This document shows, piece by piece, positions 1-8,085 of a stretch of DNA of 64,000 bases; within the stretch, counting starts at the first letter, position 1, and each line of letters opens with the position of its first letter. Location of the stretch: positions 620,001-684,000 of the forward strand of contig NZ_PDJG01000001.1 in NCBI RefSeq assembly GCF_002564005.1. Reading direction: 5' to 3'. Position numbers and translations under genes: made by a program. The notes beneath the pieces were generated by a model that saw nothing but the letters and a program-made list of their open reading frames with translations, ran no database searches and was not told the DNA's origin. Source of the stretch: Sanguibacter antarcticus (lineage in GTDB: Bacteria > Actinomycetota > Actinomycetes > Actinomycetales > Cellulomonadaceae).

Positions 1-83
1 GGGAGGCGACGGGGCTGAGCTATCCGGACCTCATCACCGAGCTGCTGGAGCTCGCCCTCGAGCGGTCGACCGGTCTGCGCTGA
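1..83 (+). CDS. ddl: D-alanine--D-alanine ligase, C-terminal end (partial)
   Basis: Only the last 26 codons and the stop (81-83) are in the window; the gene enters from the left. The readable end contains ATGLSYPDLITELLELAL and finishes STGLR, which resembles the usual C-terminus of actinobacterial D-Ala-D-Ala ligases. That enzyme makes the D-Ala-D-Ala dipeptide for peptidoglycan. The context agrees, since ddl is commonly followed by a DUF3515 gene and thiL in actinobacteria. The assignment rests on this short tail plus synteny. ATP-grasp catalytic residues lie outside the window and cannot be checked. Confidence 0.65.
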   Translation, partial: EATGLSYPDLITELLELALERSTGLR

Positions 84-125
84 CCTGTCGTCGGTCGTCG
101 ACCAGACGCCTGCCGCACGAGCAGG

Positions 126-665
126 TCAGAGGCACGTGCGGGTTGTCTCGACCTGGCTGATGGCACCTGCGAGGTCGATGAGCGCCGCGGTCGGCTGACC
201 CAGGCCGAGGGCGGTGGGGACCTGGACAGCCACGGCCGGGTCGCGACCGAAGCTCACGTAGGTCCAGCCGTTGTCGTCCTTCGTGGTGATCCAGTCGAAC
301 GTCTGCTCGACTCCTCCGGAGACCACCTGGATCGACTCGCACTCTTCCGTCGTCGGTGGGGGGACCTCGACACCACAGGTCAGGGTGATCGCTGCGCCGG
401 CCTCGCCCCACGCGGCCGTGGCTTGTCCGGTCGCACGCACCTTCGGCTGCCCGAGCACCGTCTCCGGGACGGCGAGCACGACCCGCGCGCACAGCGGGTC
501 GCCTGCAGCGTCGGCCGCCGTGACGTTGATGGTCGGCACGCACCCTGAGACGACGAGCGCGGTGGTTGCGGCGAGCACGCCGACGCGCCACGTGGCCGGC
601 CTGCCTGACGAGGGCGAGGCGACAGACGGCGGGACGGGGGCATGACGAGACCGGCGGAGGAGCAC
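126..665 (-). CDS. DUF3515 family lipoprotein
   Basis: A 179-residue secreted lipoprotein of the actinobacterial DUF3515 family, function unknown. The N-terminus is basic and is followed by a hydrophobic segment ending VVSGC, a lipobox with Cys42 as the probable lipidated residue. The remainder contains paired Cys residues (the LTCGV and EECES motifs) and an aromatic motif DDNGWTYVSFGR typical of the family. It sits between ddl and thiL, its usual place, on the opposite strand, and is divergent from thiL. The GTG start at 665 is preceded by TAGTCT six bases upstream, suggesting a leaderless mRNA. Family membership is fairly secure; the role is not known. Confidence 0.75.
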   Translation of the reverse strand: MLLRRSRHAPVPPSVASPSSGRPATWRVGVLAATTALVVSGCVPTINVTAADAAGDPLCARVVLAVPETVLGQPKVRATGQATAAWGEAGAAITLTCGVEVPPPTTEECESIQVVSGGVEQTFDWITTKDDNGWTYVSFGRDPAVAVQVPTALGLGQPTAALIDLAGAISQVETTRTCL

Positions 666-671
666 GTGCCC

Positions 672-677
672 AGACTA
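672..677 (-). promoter_or_regulatory. -10 hexamer of the DUF3515 gene (leaderless)
   Basis: TAGTCT on the minus strand, exactly six bases upstream of the GTG at 665, so transcription should begin at or next to the start codon. No Shine-Dalgarno sequence is visible. Confidence 0.5.
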
Positions 678-716
678 TCGTCGGTGGCGGTCGTCGTCGG
701 TCGCCGCCGCGAGACG

Positions 717-722
717 TAAGGT
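717..722 (+). promoter_or_regulatory. -10 hexamer of thiL (leaderless)
   Basis: TAAGGT with a six-base spacer to the GTG start at 729 and no Shine-Dalgarno sequence between them. It forms a divergent promoter pair with the DUF3515 -10 about 40 bp away. Confidence 0.5.
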
Positions 723-728
723 GGCGGC

Positions 729-1751
729 GTGACCGACCCACTCCTCGTCGCCGACCTGTCCGAGTCGCAGCTTCTCTCGCGCATCTTCCCGCTCCTCCCG
801 CACGGTCAGGCGACGATCGTCGGTCCCGGCGACGACGCTGCTGTGGTGCGTGCCCCCGACGGGAGGTTCGTCGTCTCGACGGACGTGCTCGTCGAGAACC
901 ACCACTTCCGGCGGGCATGGTCGTCGGGCTACGACGTCGGGTGGCGTGCTGCGATGCAGAACCTCGCCGACTGCGCAGCGATGGGCGCCAGGACCACGTC
1001 GCTCGTCGTCGCGCTCGTCATCCCGCCGTCCCTCGAGGTCGAGTGGGTCACCGACCTTGCTCGCGGGCTGGCGGACGCGTGCGCTCTCCACGGAGCCGCT
1101 GTCGTCGGCGGCGACCTGTCCGGCGGAGAGAACGTCGTCGTGGCCGTGACGGTCCATGGCGACCTCGAGGGCCGAGGCCCGGTGCTCCGGTCGGGAGCGC
1201 GCCCTGGTGACGTCCTCGCGCACGCCGGCGTGCTCGGCAGGTCAGCCGCAGGCCTCGCGCTGCTCGAGGCAGATCGCAGCGCAGTCTCGCCGGGTCTTGT
1301 CGAGAGCTTTCTTCGACCTGCTCCACCTCTCGACTCTGGCGTGGACGCTGCGGTCGCCGGCGCGACGGCCATGCTCGACGTCTCTGACGGCCTGCTCCGC
1401 GACGCCGGGCGGATCGCTGCCGCGAGCGGAGTGGTCCTCGACCTCGAGGACCCGTACGTCGTCCTTGCTGGAGACGTCGCTGCTCTGCAGCCCGCCTGCG
1501 AGGAGCTCGGGACGGACCCGCTGTCCTGGCTGCTCACCGGAGGCGAGGACCACGGGATGCTCGCGACGTTCCCCGAGGGAGTGCAGCTGCCGCAGGGTTT
1601 CCGTGCGATCGGTCGCGTGAAAGGCACGGTCGTCGAGACCAGCGACCGTCAGACGTGGACGGGGTCGATCCCTGAGTCACCGATGACCGTCATGGTCTGC
1701 GGTGCGGCGCCCACGGTCGACGGACCCGGCTGGGACCATTTCGCAGGCTGA
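729..1751 (+). CDS. thiL: Thiamine-monophosphate kinase
   Basis: ThiL phosphorylates thiamine monophosphate to thiamine pyrophosphate with ATP, the last step of cofactor synthesis, in the cytoplasm. The 340-residue length is normal. N-terminal motif VGPGDDAAVV (about residues 31-40), the later NLADCAAMGA and VVGGDLS segments, and the C-terminal LDVSDGLLRDAGRIA and LTGGEDHGML are the family's conserved metal/ATP and substrate motifs. GTG 729 is chosen because the protein then begins directly before the conserved fold and because a -10 hexamer sits six bases upstream. No TPP riboswitch is visible. The stop codon lies inside a hairpin shared with the convergent downstream gene. Confidence 0.93.
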   Translation: MTDPLLVADLSESQLLSRIFPLLPHGQATIVGPGDDAAVVRAPDGRFVVSTDVLVENHHFRRAWSSGYDVGWRAAMQNLADCAAMGARTTSLVVALVIPPSLEVEWVTDLARGLADACALHGAAVVGGDLSGGENVVVAVTVHGDLEGRGPVLRSGARPGDVLAHAGVLGRSAAGLALLEADRSAVSPGLVESFLRPAPPLDSGVDAAVAGATAMLDVSDGLLRDAGRIAAASGVVLDLEDPYVVLAGDVAALQPACEELGTDPLSWLLTGGEDHGMLATFPEGVQLPQGFRAIGRVKGTVVETSDRQTWTGSIPESPMTVMVCGAAPTVDGPGWDHFAG

Positions 1752-1779
1752 CGGTGCACCGGCAGCCTGCGAAATGGTC
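1734..1779. terminator. Bidirectional terminator between thiL and the acetyltransferase gene
   Basis: A perfect 17-bp inverted repeat (1734-1750 with 1763-1779) with a 12-base loop. It contains the stop codons of both convergent genes. There is no strong U-tract, as is common in high-GC bacteria. Confidence 0.75.
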
Positions 1780-2293
1780 AGGCGCGGCGGTATCGAACCT
1801 CGGTGAACCGTTCGCCACCGAGCTCTTCGAGCTTTTCGACGCCGTCGGCCGCGAATCCGTGACGACGGTAGAAGTGCTGGGCACGCTCGTTGTCGGCGAG
1901 CACCCACAGCGACAGCGGGACGCCGTCAGGGAGCTCCGCGATCACCGTGCGCATGAGCTCACGAGCCACGCCGCGGCCCCAGGCTTCGGGGTCGAGGTAG
2001 ATCGAGTACAGCTCTTGGTCACCGGGCTCGGCGTCCTCGTCGCGCGACAGCCCGGTGCTCGCGAAGCCGACCGTTCGCCGGTCGACCTCGGCGATCCATG
2101 TCCGTGAGCCGTCTCCCGTGAGGATCTCGGTCCAGCGGTTCTTGCGAAACTCTTCGTCCAGCGATGCGAGGTACGTCGCAGGGACGATCCCTGCGTATGC
2201 CTCACGCCACGAGGCGACATGGATCCGTGCGATGGTTTCCGCGTCGCTCACGGCTGCGGGGCGGATCGTCACGTCATCGAGTTGGTCGACCAT
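1778..2293 (-). CDS. GNAT family N-acetyltransferase
   Basis: A 171-residue single-domain acetyltransferase of the GCN5-related family, transferring acetyl from acetyl-CoA to an unknown amine. The N-terminal DVTIRPAAVSDAETIARIH is the typical first strand and helix. LDPEAWGRGVARELM (about residues 107-121) is the acetyl-CoA pyrophosphate-binding loop, and NERAQHFYRRHGF near residue 140 is the C-terminal family motif. It is transcribed convergently to thiL and in the same direction as rpmB, from which it is separated by a strong hairpin. It is therefore probably a stand-alone gene. Substrate cannot be inferred. Confidence 0.85.
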   Translation of the reverse strand: MVDQLDDVTIRPAAVSDAETIARIHVASWREAYAGIVPATYLASLDEEFRKNRWTEILTGDGSRTWIAEVDRRTVGFASTGLSRDEDAEPGDQELYSIYLDPEAWGRGVARELMRTVIAELPDGVPLSLWVLADNERAQHFYRRHGFAADGVEKLEELGGERFTEVRYRRA

Positions 2294-2345
2294 GGGAGCA
2301 AGCCTGCCACGTGTGGGGCGTCAGGCCAACAGATGGCGCACAAAC

Positions 2346-2386
2346 GTCGAAGCCCCGCCGGACCAGAGGTCCGGCGGGGCTTCGAC
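2346..2386 (-). terminator. Terminator of rpmB
   Basis: Perfect 18-bp stem (2346-2363 with 2369-2386) with a five-base loop CAGAG, just downstream of the rpmB stop on the minus strand and upstream of the acetyltransferase gene. Confidence 0.8.
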
Positions 2387-2408
2387 GCGAGCAGTCCTGA
2401 CGGAGTGC

Positions 2409-2600
2409 TCAGACGTTACGGGTGACCTTTCCTGCCTTGAGGCAGGAGGTGCACACGTTGAGGCGCTTGGGTGCACCGTTGACGATTGCGCGAACGCGCT
2501 GGATGTTGGGGTTCCAGCGGCGCTTCGTGCGCACGTGCGAGTGCGAGATGCTGTGCCCGAAGCTCGGGCCCTTTGCGCAGACGTCGCAGTTGGCAGCCAC
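2409..2600 (-). CDS. rpmB: Large-subunit ribosomal protein L28 (zinc form)
   Basis: A 63-residue L28. It begins MAANCDVCAKGPSFGH, contains the basic HSHVRTKRRWNPNIQ stretch and ends with CTSCLKAGKVTRNV. The two CxxC pairs make this the C+ (zinc-binding) variant. Length and sequence match bacterial L28 throughout. It is monocistronic here with its own terminator, and divergent from the DAK2-recG operon, the usual actinobacterial arrangement. No C-minus paralogue is in the window, so zinc-dependent switching cannot be assessed. Confidence 0.96.
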   Translation of the reverse strand: MAANCDVCAKGPSFGHSISHSHVRTKRRWNPNIQRVRAIVNGAPKRLNVCTSCLKAGKVTRNV

Positions 2601-2913
2601 GGTCTCTCCTGATCGTCATGCACGCCGCGAGGCGGCGAATTCAATGGTCTGTGGGCTGCGGAGCGCCGCTGCACCGCACATGAAAGAACCATGGTGGTAG
2701 TGCTCAGGACGATCCGCCGGTGCTCGAGTACTTCCGGGCAACCTAGATAGGGTAGCCGGTTCTGGGCGCCAGACTCAAGTTGCGCTCTCGCAGCCACCCC
2801 GCCGACGAGCACGATCGAGGCAGGAGAACATTGTGCGGACCGCGTCTGGTCGGATCTGCGCGATCATATGACGTTGGGCGAAGGACATCCGGACCACAGA
2901 CGAGGAGACGTGC
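2601..2913. other. Intergenic region between divergent rpmB and the DAK2 gene
   Basis: About 310 bases without a credible gene. The short open frames lack coding character. It must carry divergent promoters for rpmB and the DAK2-recG operon. I see no unambiguous -35/-10 pair, only a GAGGAG ribosome-binding sequence around 2902-2907 for the downstream GTG. Confidence 0.5.
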
Positions 2914-4626
2914 GTGGCAGACCTCGGCACAGCACATGACGTGCTGAGCGCCTCCGCGCTCCGGTCGTGGGTGCAGCACGCGACCGAGCTGCTCACGCTC
3001 GCACGCCCGGTGATCGACCAGGCCAACGTCTTCCCGGTCGCCGATGCTGACACCGGGACCAACCTGTGCCTCACGCTCGGTCAGGGGAGGGCGAGCGTCG
3101 ACGCGCTCGCCACCGGAGCAGGGATCGACGAGGTGCTGGACGCGTTGGCCGAAGGAGCTCTGCTCGGTGCGCGCGGCAACTCCGGCGTCATCCTCAGCGA
3201 GTACCTGCGGGGCTTTGCTGCAGGCGCGCGGGGTGCGCGCTCGCTGTCCGCTGCCGCGGTCGTCGTCGCAGCGCTGAGCGACGCCGCGCGCTGCGCCCAT
3301 GCCGCGGTCGGCGACCCGTGCCAGGGCACGATCCTCTCCGCAGCAGCCGGTGCGTCGGAGGCGGCGCAGGCTGCTCTCGCTGACGGGGCGGACCTCGCCC
3401 GGGTCGTCCAGCTCGCTCGCGACGGCGCGTTCGACGCCCTCAGGCGCAGCGCCGACGACCTCGACGTGCTCCGCGCGGCGGGCGTGCTCGACGCCGGTGC
3501 GTACGGGCTCGTGCTCATCCTCGACGCGTTGGCCAGAGCGCTGTGCGGGGACGTGTCGGCGGTCCACGGCACGATCGTTCCCATGACTGTCCTGACGACG
3601 CTGAGCGTCGACCCGACCGCCACCCGTGACGGTCTCGTCTCGGCGACCTGCGCCCACGAGCCCGGTGCGCACGACCGTCTCGACGGTGAGTTCGAGGTCA
3701 TGTACGTCGTGGAGCACAGCACGCTCGACCCCGACGACGGAGAGTGCGGGATCGCCAGGGTGGCTGGCCAGCTCCGTGAGCAGCTCCAGGAGGTCGGGAG
3801 CTCGGTCGCGGTCGTCGGCGGCGCGACCAGGCCGGTCACGGGCGGACCCGGTAGCGGAGCCCGGGGGGACGACGAGCGGTCGCACGGGCTCTGGCAGGTG
3901 CACGTCCATACCGACCGCCCGCTCGAGGCGCTGCGCGTGGGCCGCCCGTGGACCTGTCGCCAGATCGTCGTGCGGAGCCTCGAGCAGCAGGTCTTTCGTG
4001 CTGCGGACGAGCGGGAGGCCTGCGCCGTGCCCGCGCGGACCGGCCTCGTGGCGTGCACCACGTCACCCGCGCTCGTGACCGAGCTCGCACGCGCCGGTGC
4101 GGTCGTCGTCCTCCGAGCAGCATCTCCAGTCGCCGCGAGCGACGTGCTCCGCGCAGCCGAGGAGACCGGAGCGCAGGAGGTCTTCCTTCTCCCGGCGGAC
4201 GCCGCGACCGGTGAGGCAGCCGCCGACTGGGTGTCTCACGACGGCGGCGCGCCGCACGACGCGCACGTGCAGGTCCTGGCCAGCACGAGCGACCTGCACG
4301 TGGTCGCTGCGGTCGCGTGCTGGGCAGCCCTCGCGCCCGGCTCGGACCCTGGTGAGGTCGTCGACGCGCTCCGTGCGACGCTGGCGTCGGTCCGGGTGGT
4401 GACGGTCCCGGACGGTGCCGGTGGCGCCGTGGCCGATGCCCTGGACCGGCTGCTGGGGTCGGGGCACGAGCCTGCGACCGTCCTCACCGTCCTCGTCGAC
4501 GACCTGGTCCCAGAGGAGGTCGTCCTAGACATCGAGCGCGCTGCGGCCCGTCTGAGCCCGGGGACCGAGGTCGTCACGCTGGCGTCCGGACGGCCGTCCG
4601 GCGCCGTGGTCCTGGGAGCGGAGTGA
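2914..4626 (+). CDS. DAK2 (DhaL) domain protein, fatty-acid kinase FakA-like
   Basis: A 570-residue protein with an N-terminal DhaL/DAK2 ATP-binding domain (about residues 10-210). NVFPVADADTGTNL carries the metal-chelating Asp residues, GARGNSGVIL follows, and a C-terminal DegV-like FakA region comes after. FakA works with a DegV-type lipid-binding partner to phosphorylate fatty acids; no such partner is in this window, so the substrate is inferred. The gene stops one base before recG starts, the conserved actinobacterial pair, implying translational coupling. GTG 2914 follows a GAGGAG sequence. The family is sure; the precise reaction is only likely. Confidence 0.82.
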   Translation: MADLGTAHDVLSASALRSWVQHATELLTLARPVIDQANVFPVADADTGTNLCLTLGQGRASVDALATGAGIDEVLDALAEGALLGARGNSGVILSEYLRGFAAGARGARSLSAAAVVVAALSDAARCAHAAVGDPCQGTILSAAAGASEAAQAALADGADLARVVQLARDGAFDALRRSADDLDVLRAAGVLDAGAYGLVLILDALARALCGDVSAVHGTIVPMTVLTTLSVDPTATRDGLVSATCAHEPGAHDRLDGEFEVMYVVEHSTLDPDDGECGIARVAGQLREQLQEVGSSVAVVGGATRPVTGGPGSGARGDDERSHGLWQVHVHTDRPLEALRVGRPWTCRQIVVRSLEQQVFRAADEREACAVPARTGLVACTTSPALVTELARAGAVVVLRAASPVAASDVLRAAEETGAQEVFLLPADAATGEAAADWVSHDGGAPHDAHVQVLASTSDLHVVAAVACWAALAPGSDPGEVVDALRATLASVRVVTVPDGAGGAVADALDRLLGSGHEPATVLTVLVDDLVPEEVVLDIERAAARLSPGTEVVTLASGRPSGAVVLGAE

Positions 4627-4627
4627 G

Positions 4628-6907
4628 ATGACCGAGACGACCGACGCACCGTGGGACGCAGCGCCCGTCGCCCGGATGCACGAGCCGCTCGCGGCCGTGC
4701 TGGGTGCACGGTCCGCGGGCCCGCTGACGAAGATGGGCCTGCGGACCGTCGAAGACCTCCTGCGGCACTATCCTCGGCGCTACGGAGAGCCGGGGCGGAT
4801 GACCGACATGACAGGGCTCGTCGTCGGTGAGCACGTCACCGTCGTCGCGCAGGTCGTCACGGCGACGGTACGACACATGCGCTCCCGTGGCGGGGCGATG
4901 CTCCAGGCCGTCGTCACGGACGGGACCCAGCGCCTCGGGCTGACGTTCTTCGCGAAGCGACCCGGGTCCCTGCGCGTGCACGAGGACCGGCTGCGGCCCG
5001 GGCGGACCGGGCTGTTCACCGGGGTGGTCTCGGAGTACCGCGGTGAACGACAGCTCACGCACCCGGACTACCTCGTCGTGGGAGTGGACGCCGACGACGA
5101 GGCGGCCGCGCTCGTCGAGGCAGGTCGCCCCATCGCCATCTACCCGTCGAGCGCAGCCGCGCCGACGTGGCGCATCGAGCGGTGCGTGCGGACGGTGCTC
5201 GGTCCTCTGTCGCCTGACGACGTCCCTGACCCGCTCCCGCTCCAGGTCCGGGAGCACCGCGCTCTCGTCGGCCTCCACCAGGCGCTCGTCGACGTCCACG
5301 AGCCCCACGACGACGCGCAGTGGCAGCGCGGGCGCGACCGGCTGCGGTACGAGGAAGCGTTCGTCCTGCAGGTCGCGTTGGCCCGTCGGCGCTCGCAGGT
5401 GGCGCACCTCGAGGCCGTCGCCCGCCCGCTCCGCCCTGCCCTCGGAGCGGGGTCCGGCGGTGGCCGTGCCAGCCTCCTCGCAGACTTCGACGTGCTGCTC
5501 CCGTTCGAGCTCACGGAGGGCCAACGGGTCGTCGGCGAGGAGATCGCGGACGAGCTCGCACGCGACCGGCCGATGCAGCGGCTCCTCCAGGGCGAGGTCG
5601 GCTCGGGCAAGACCGTCGTGGCGCTCAGGGCCATGCTCCAGGTCGTCGACGCGGGGGGTCAGGCTGCGCTGCTCGCACCGACCGAGGTGCTCGCAGGTCA
5701 GCATGCGCGTACCGTGCGCGCGCTCCTCGCAGACCTTGCGGACGGAGGGTTCCTCGGCGGAGCGGAGCACGGCACACGTGTGGCGCTGCTCACAGGATCC
5801 CAGAGTGCTGCCGACCGCAAGCGCAACCTTCTCGACGCAGCGAGCGGCGCGGCCGGCATCGTCGTGGGAACGCACGCTCTCCTGGGCGAGAACGTCCAGT
5901 TCGCCGACCTCGGTCTCGTCGTCGTCGACGAGCAGCATCGTTTTGGCGTCGAGCAGCGGGACGCGCTGCGGACCAAAGCCGATCGTGTACCGCACCTGCT
6001 CGTCATGACGGCGACGCCGATCCCGCGCACGGTGGCGATGACGGTGTTCGGCGACCTCGAGGTGTCGACGCTCCGGGAGATCCCGGCAGGCAGGTCTCCG
6101 ATCACCACGCACGTGGTCCCGGCCAGCAACGCTGCCTGGACGGCACGGACGTGGGCCAGGGTCCGTGAGGAGGTCGCCGCGGGACGGGGGGCCTATGTCG
6201 TGTGCCCACGCATCTCGGCGACGGAGACGGAGTCTGACTCCGATGCCAGCACCGCGGCTGCGCCGATCCTGGACGGCGAACCCCCGCGTCGTCCGTTGCG
6301 CGCGGTCCTCGAGGTCGTCGACGAGCTCCGTGCCCTGCCCGCGCTGGCAGGCGTGCGGATCGGGATCCTCCACGGGCAGATGGCCGCGGCCGAGAAAGAG
6401 TCCGCCATGGCGGCGTTCACCGCTGGCGACATCGACCTCCTCGTCTCGACGACCGTCATCGAGGTCGGGGTCGACGTGCCTCGCGCCACGGCGATGGTGG
6501 TCCTCGACGCGGACCGCTTCGGCATCTCCCAGCTGCACCAGCTGCGCGGGCGCGTCGGGCGAGGAACCGAACCAGGCATCTGCCTGCTCGTCACCGACGC
6601 CTCTCCAGACTCGCCAGCGGGCGCACGGCTCGCCACCGTCGCCAGCACGACGGACGGGTTCGAGCTCGCGGCTGCCGACCTCGAGATGCGCAGCGAGGGA
6701 GACGTGCTCGGGGCAGCGCAGTCGGGCCGCGCCAGCTCGCTCCGGCTCCTGCGGGTCGTCCGGGACGCCGACGTCATCGCGGACGCGCGAGCGGACGCCG
6801 AGGCGATCGTGGCAGAAGACCCCGAGCTGGGCCCGTGGCCGGCCCTGCGGGCCGAGATCGCCGAGCGGCTCGCGGGCGACCGCGAGGAATTCCTCGACCG
6901 TGCGTAG
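4628..6907 (+). CDS. recG: ATP-dependent DNA helicase RecG
   Basis: RecG is a monomeric superfamily 2 helicase that regresses stalled replication forks and processes Holliday junctions. The 759-residue protein has an N-terminal wedge/OB domain (about 30-180), Walker A GEVGSGKT near residue 322, the DEQHRFG box near 434, TATPIPRT (motif III region) and the C-terminal helicase half. The latter includes STTVIEVGVDVPRA and the QLRGRVGRG motif VI. A TRG-like C-terminus follows. It starts one base after the DAK2 gene stop. Length is slightly above the E. coli protein, as usual in actinobacteria. Confidence 0.96.
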   Translation: MTETTDAPWDAAPVARMHEPLAAVLGARSAGPLTKMGLRTVEDLLRHYPRRYGEPGRMTDMTGLVVGEHVTVVAQVVTATVRHMRSRGGAMLQAVVTDGTQRLGLTFFAKRPGSLRVHEDRLRPGRTGLFTGVVSEYRGERQLTHPDYLVVGVDADDEAAALVEAGRPIAIYPSSAAAPTWRIERCVRTVLGPLSPDDVPDPLPLQVREHRALVGLHQALVDVHEPHDDAQWQRGRDRLRYEEAFVLQVALARRRSQVAHLEAVARPLRPALGAGSGGGRASLLADFDVLLPFELTEGQRVVGEEIADELARDRPMQRLLQGEVGSGKTVVALRAMLQVVDAGGQAALLAPTEVLAGQHARTVRALLADLADGGFLGGAEHGTRVALLTGSQSAADRKRNLLDAASGAAGIVVGTHALLGENVQFADLGLVVVDEQHRFGVEQRDALRTKADRVPHLLVMTATPIPRTVAMTVFGDLEVSTLREIPAGRSPITTHVVPASNAAWTARTWARVREEVAAGRGAYVVCPRISATETESDSDASTAAAPILDGEPPRRPLRAVLEVVDELRALPALAGVRIGILHGQMAAAEKESAMAAFTAGDIDLLVSTTVIEVGVDVPRATAMVVLDADRFGISQLHQLRGRVGRGTEPGICLLVTDASPDSPAGARLATVASTTDGFELAAADLEMRSEGDVLGAAQSGRASSLRLLRVVRDADVIADARADAEAIVAEDPELGPWPALRAEIAERLAGDREEFLDRA

Positions 6908-6914
6908 CCCGGCT

Positions 6915-6920
6915 TAGGCT
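6915..6920 (+). promoter_or_regulatory. -10 hexamer of rsmD (leaderless)
   Basis: TAGGCT, six bases upstream of the rsmD GTG at 6927 and just after the recG stop, with no Shine-Dalgarno sequence. It suggests rsmD has its own leaderless promoter in addition to read-through. Confidence 0.5.
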
Positions 6921-6926
6921 GGGCAC

Positions 6927-7559
6927 GTGACGAGGATCGTGGCAGGACGAGCGGGCGGCCGCACCCTGGCCGTCCCACCCAAGGGGACGCGCCCGACGAG
7001 CGACCGGGTGCGGGAGGCGGTGTTCTCCCGGCTCGAGCACTACGACGCGATCGACGGCGCACGGGTCCTCGACCTGTACGCCGGGTCGGGGGCGCTCGGC
7101 CTCGAGGCCGCCAGCCGGGGCGCCACCGAGGTGGTCCTCGTCGAGATGTCGAAGCAGGCCGCCCAGGTCTGTGCGGCGAACGTCGCTTCCCTGGGCCTCG
7201 ACGGTGTGCGCGTCGTGACAGACAAGGCGCTGAAGGTCGCCGCAGCGCCGCCGGCCGCGGGCTGGGACCTCGTCTTCCTCGACCCGCCGTACGAGGTGAG
7301 CGACGCCGACGTCGCCGAGGTGCTCGCAGCCCTCGAGCCGCACGTCTCTGCACGGTGCGTGATCGTCGTGGAGCGCTCGTCTCGCTCGGCTGAGCCGCAG
7401 TGGCCGGCGTCGTGGAACCTCATCGCCGCGAAGACGTACGGGGACACGGTCGTCCACTACGCCGAGGTCACCCCTCTCGAGGAGACCAGCGCCCCTGCCG
7501 GCGGGGACGACAACGATGCCGACCCGGCCTGCTCCGGTGGTGAACGTGGACTACCGTGA
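6927..7559 (+). CDS. rsmD: 16S rRNA (guanine(966)-N2)-methyltransferase
   Basis: RsmD methylates G966 of 16S rRNA using S-adenosylmethionine during 30S assembly. The 210-residue protein starts TRIVAGRAGGRTLAVPPKG, the family's RNA-binding N-terminus. It continues with TRPTSDRVREAVFSRL, the SAM loop VLDLYAGSGALGLEAASRG (about 47-65) and the catalytic LDPPYE (near residue 118). It lies immediately upstream of coaD, the typical pair. The last roughly 30 residues are low-complexity and not conserved. GTG 6927 is supported by the -10 hexamer six bases upstream. Confidence 0.93.
   Translation: MTRIVAGRAGGRTLAVPPKGTRPTSDRVREAVFSRLEHYDAIDGARVLDLYAGSGALGLEAASRGATEVVLVEMSKQAAQVCAANVASLGLDGVRVVTDKALKVAAAPPAAGWDLVFLDPPYEVSDADVAEVLAALEPHVSARCVIVVERSSRSAEPQWPASWNLIAAKTYGDTVVHYAEVTPLEETSAPAGGDDNDADPACSGGERGLP
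7552..7557 (+). promoter_or_regulatory. -10 hexamer of coaD (leaderless)
   Basis: TACCGT, inside the last codons of rsmD, followed by six bases and the GTG at 7564. Together with family alignment it supports 7564 rather than the upstream ATG at 7516 as the coaD start. Confidence 0.45.
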
Positions 7560-7563
7560 GCGC

Positions 7564-8085
7564 GTGACAACAGCTGTCTGCCCCGGTTCGTTCGACCCGA
7601 TCACCCTCGGCCACCTCGACATCATCGCTCGTGCGAGCCGACTGTTCGACGAGGTGGTCGTCGGGGTCGCTCAGAACTCGACGAAGGCCGCGTTGCTCGA
7701 CGCTCAGCAGCGGGTCGATCTCGCACGCGACGCGCTCGCGCACCTCGACGGCGTCCGTGTCGAGGTGGTGCCCGGGCTGCTCGTGGACTTCTGCAGCGCG
7801 GTCGGCGCCGAGGTCGTCGTCAAGGGCCTCCGAGGCGGTGCGGACTTCGACGCGGAGCTGCCCATGGCCTTGATGAACCGGCACCTCGTCGGCGTCGAGA
7901 CCGTCTTCATGACCGGCGACCCGGCGCTCGTGCACGTCGCGTCGTCGTTGGTCAAGGACGTCGCGCGCTTCGGCGGGAGCATCGCCGATCTCGTGCCGGA
8001 CGGCGTTGCCTCCGCCGTCCACGAGGCTCTGGGTGGCACCGTTGCGCGTGGACGCACTTCGGCGAGCAAGGAGCAGCATGAGTAG
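7564..8085 (+). CDS. coaD: Pantetheine-phosphate adenylyltransferase
   Basis: CoaD adenylates 4'-phosphopantetheine to dephospho-CoA, the penultimate step of coenzyme A synthesis. The 173-residue protein opens VTTAVCPGSFDPITLGHLDI, containing the TxGH nucleotidyltransferase motif. It also has the family's VVKGLRGGADFDAELPMALMN segment and FMTGDPALVHVASSLVKDVARFGG near residue 125, including the ISSS-like site. An upstream in-frame ATG at 7516 would add 16 residues overlapping rsmD; GTG 7564 fits the family length and has a -10 six bases before it. It overlaps the next gene by eight bases. Confidence 0.95.
   Translation: MTTAVCPGSFDPITLGHLDIIARASRLFDEVVVGVAQNSTKAALLDAQQRVDLARDALAHLDGVRVEVVPGLLVDFCSAVGAEVVVKGLRGGADFDAELPMALMNRHLVGVETVFMTGDPALVHVASSLVKDVARFGGSIADLVPDGVASAVHEALGGTVARGRTSASKEQHE

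Noticed and set aside
729..1751. TPP riboswitch before thiL
   Set aside because: The promoter hexamer lies six bases before the start codon, leaving no leader, and no THI-box-like sequence is present.
4574..6538. 654-codon minus-strand open frame opposite recG
   Set aside because: An antisense shadow of a high-GC gene. It is Arg/His/Glu-rich with no recognised motif, while recG on the other strand has all helicase motifs.
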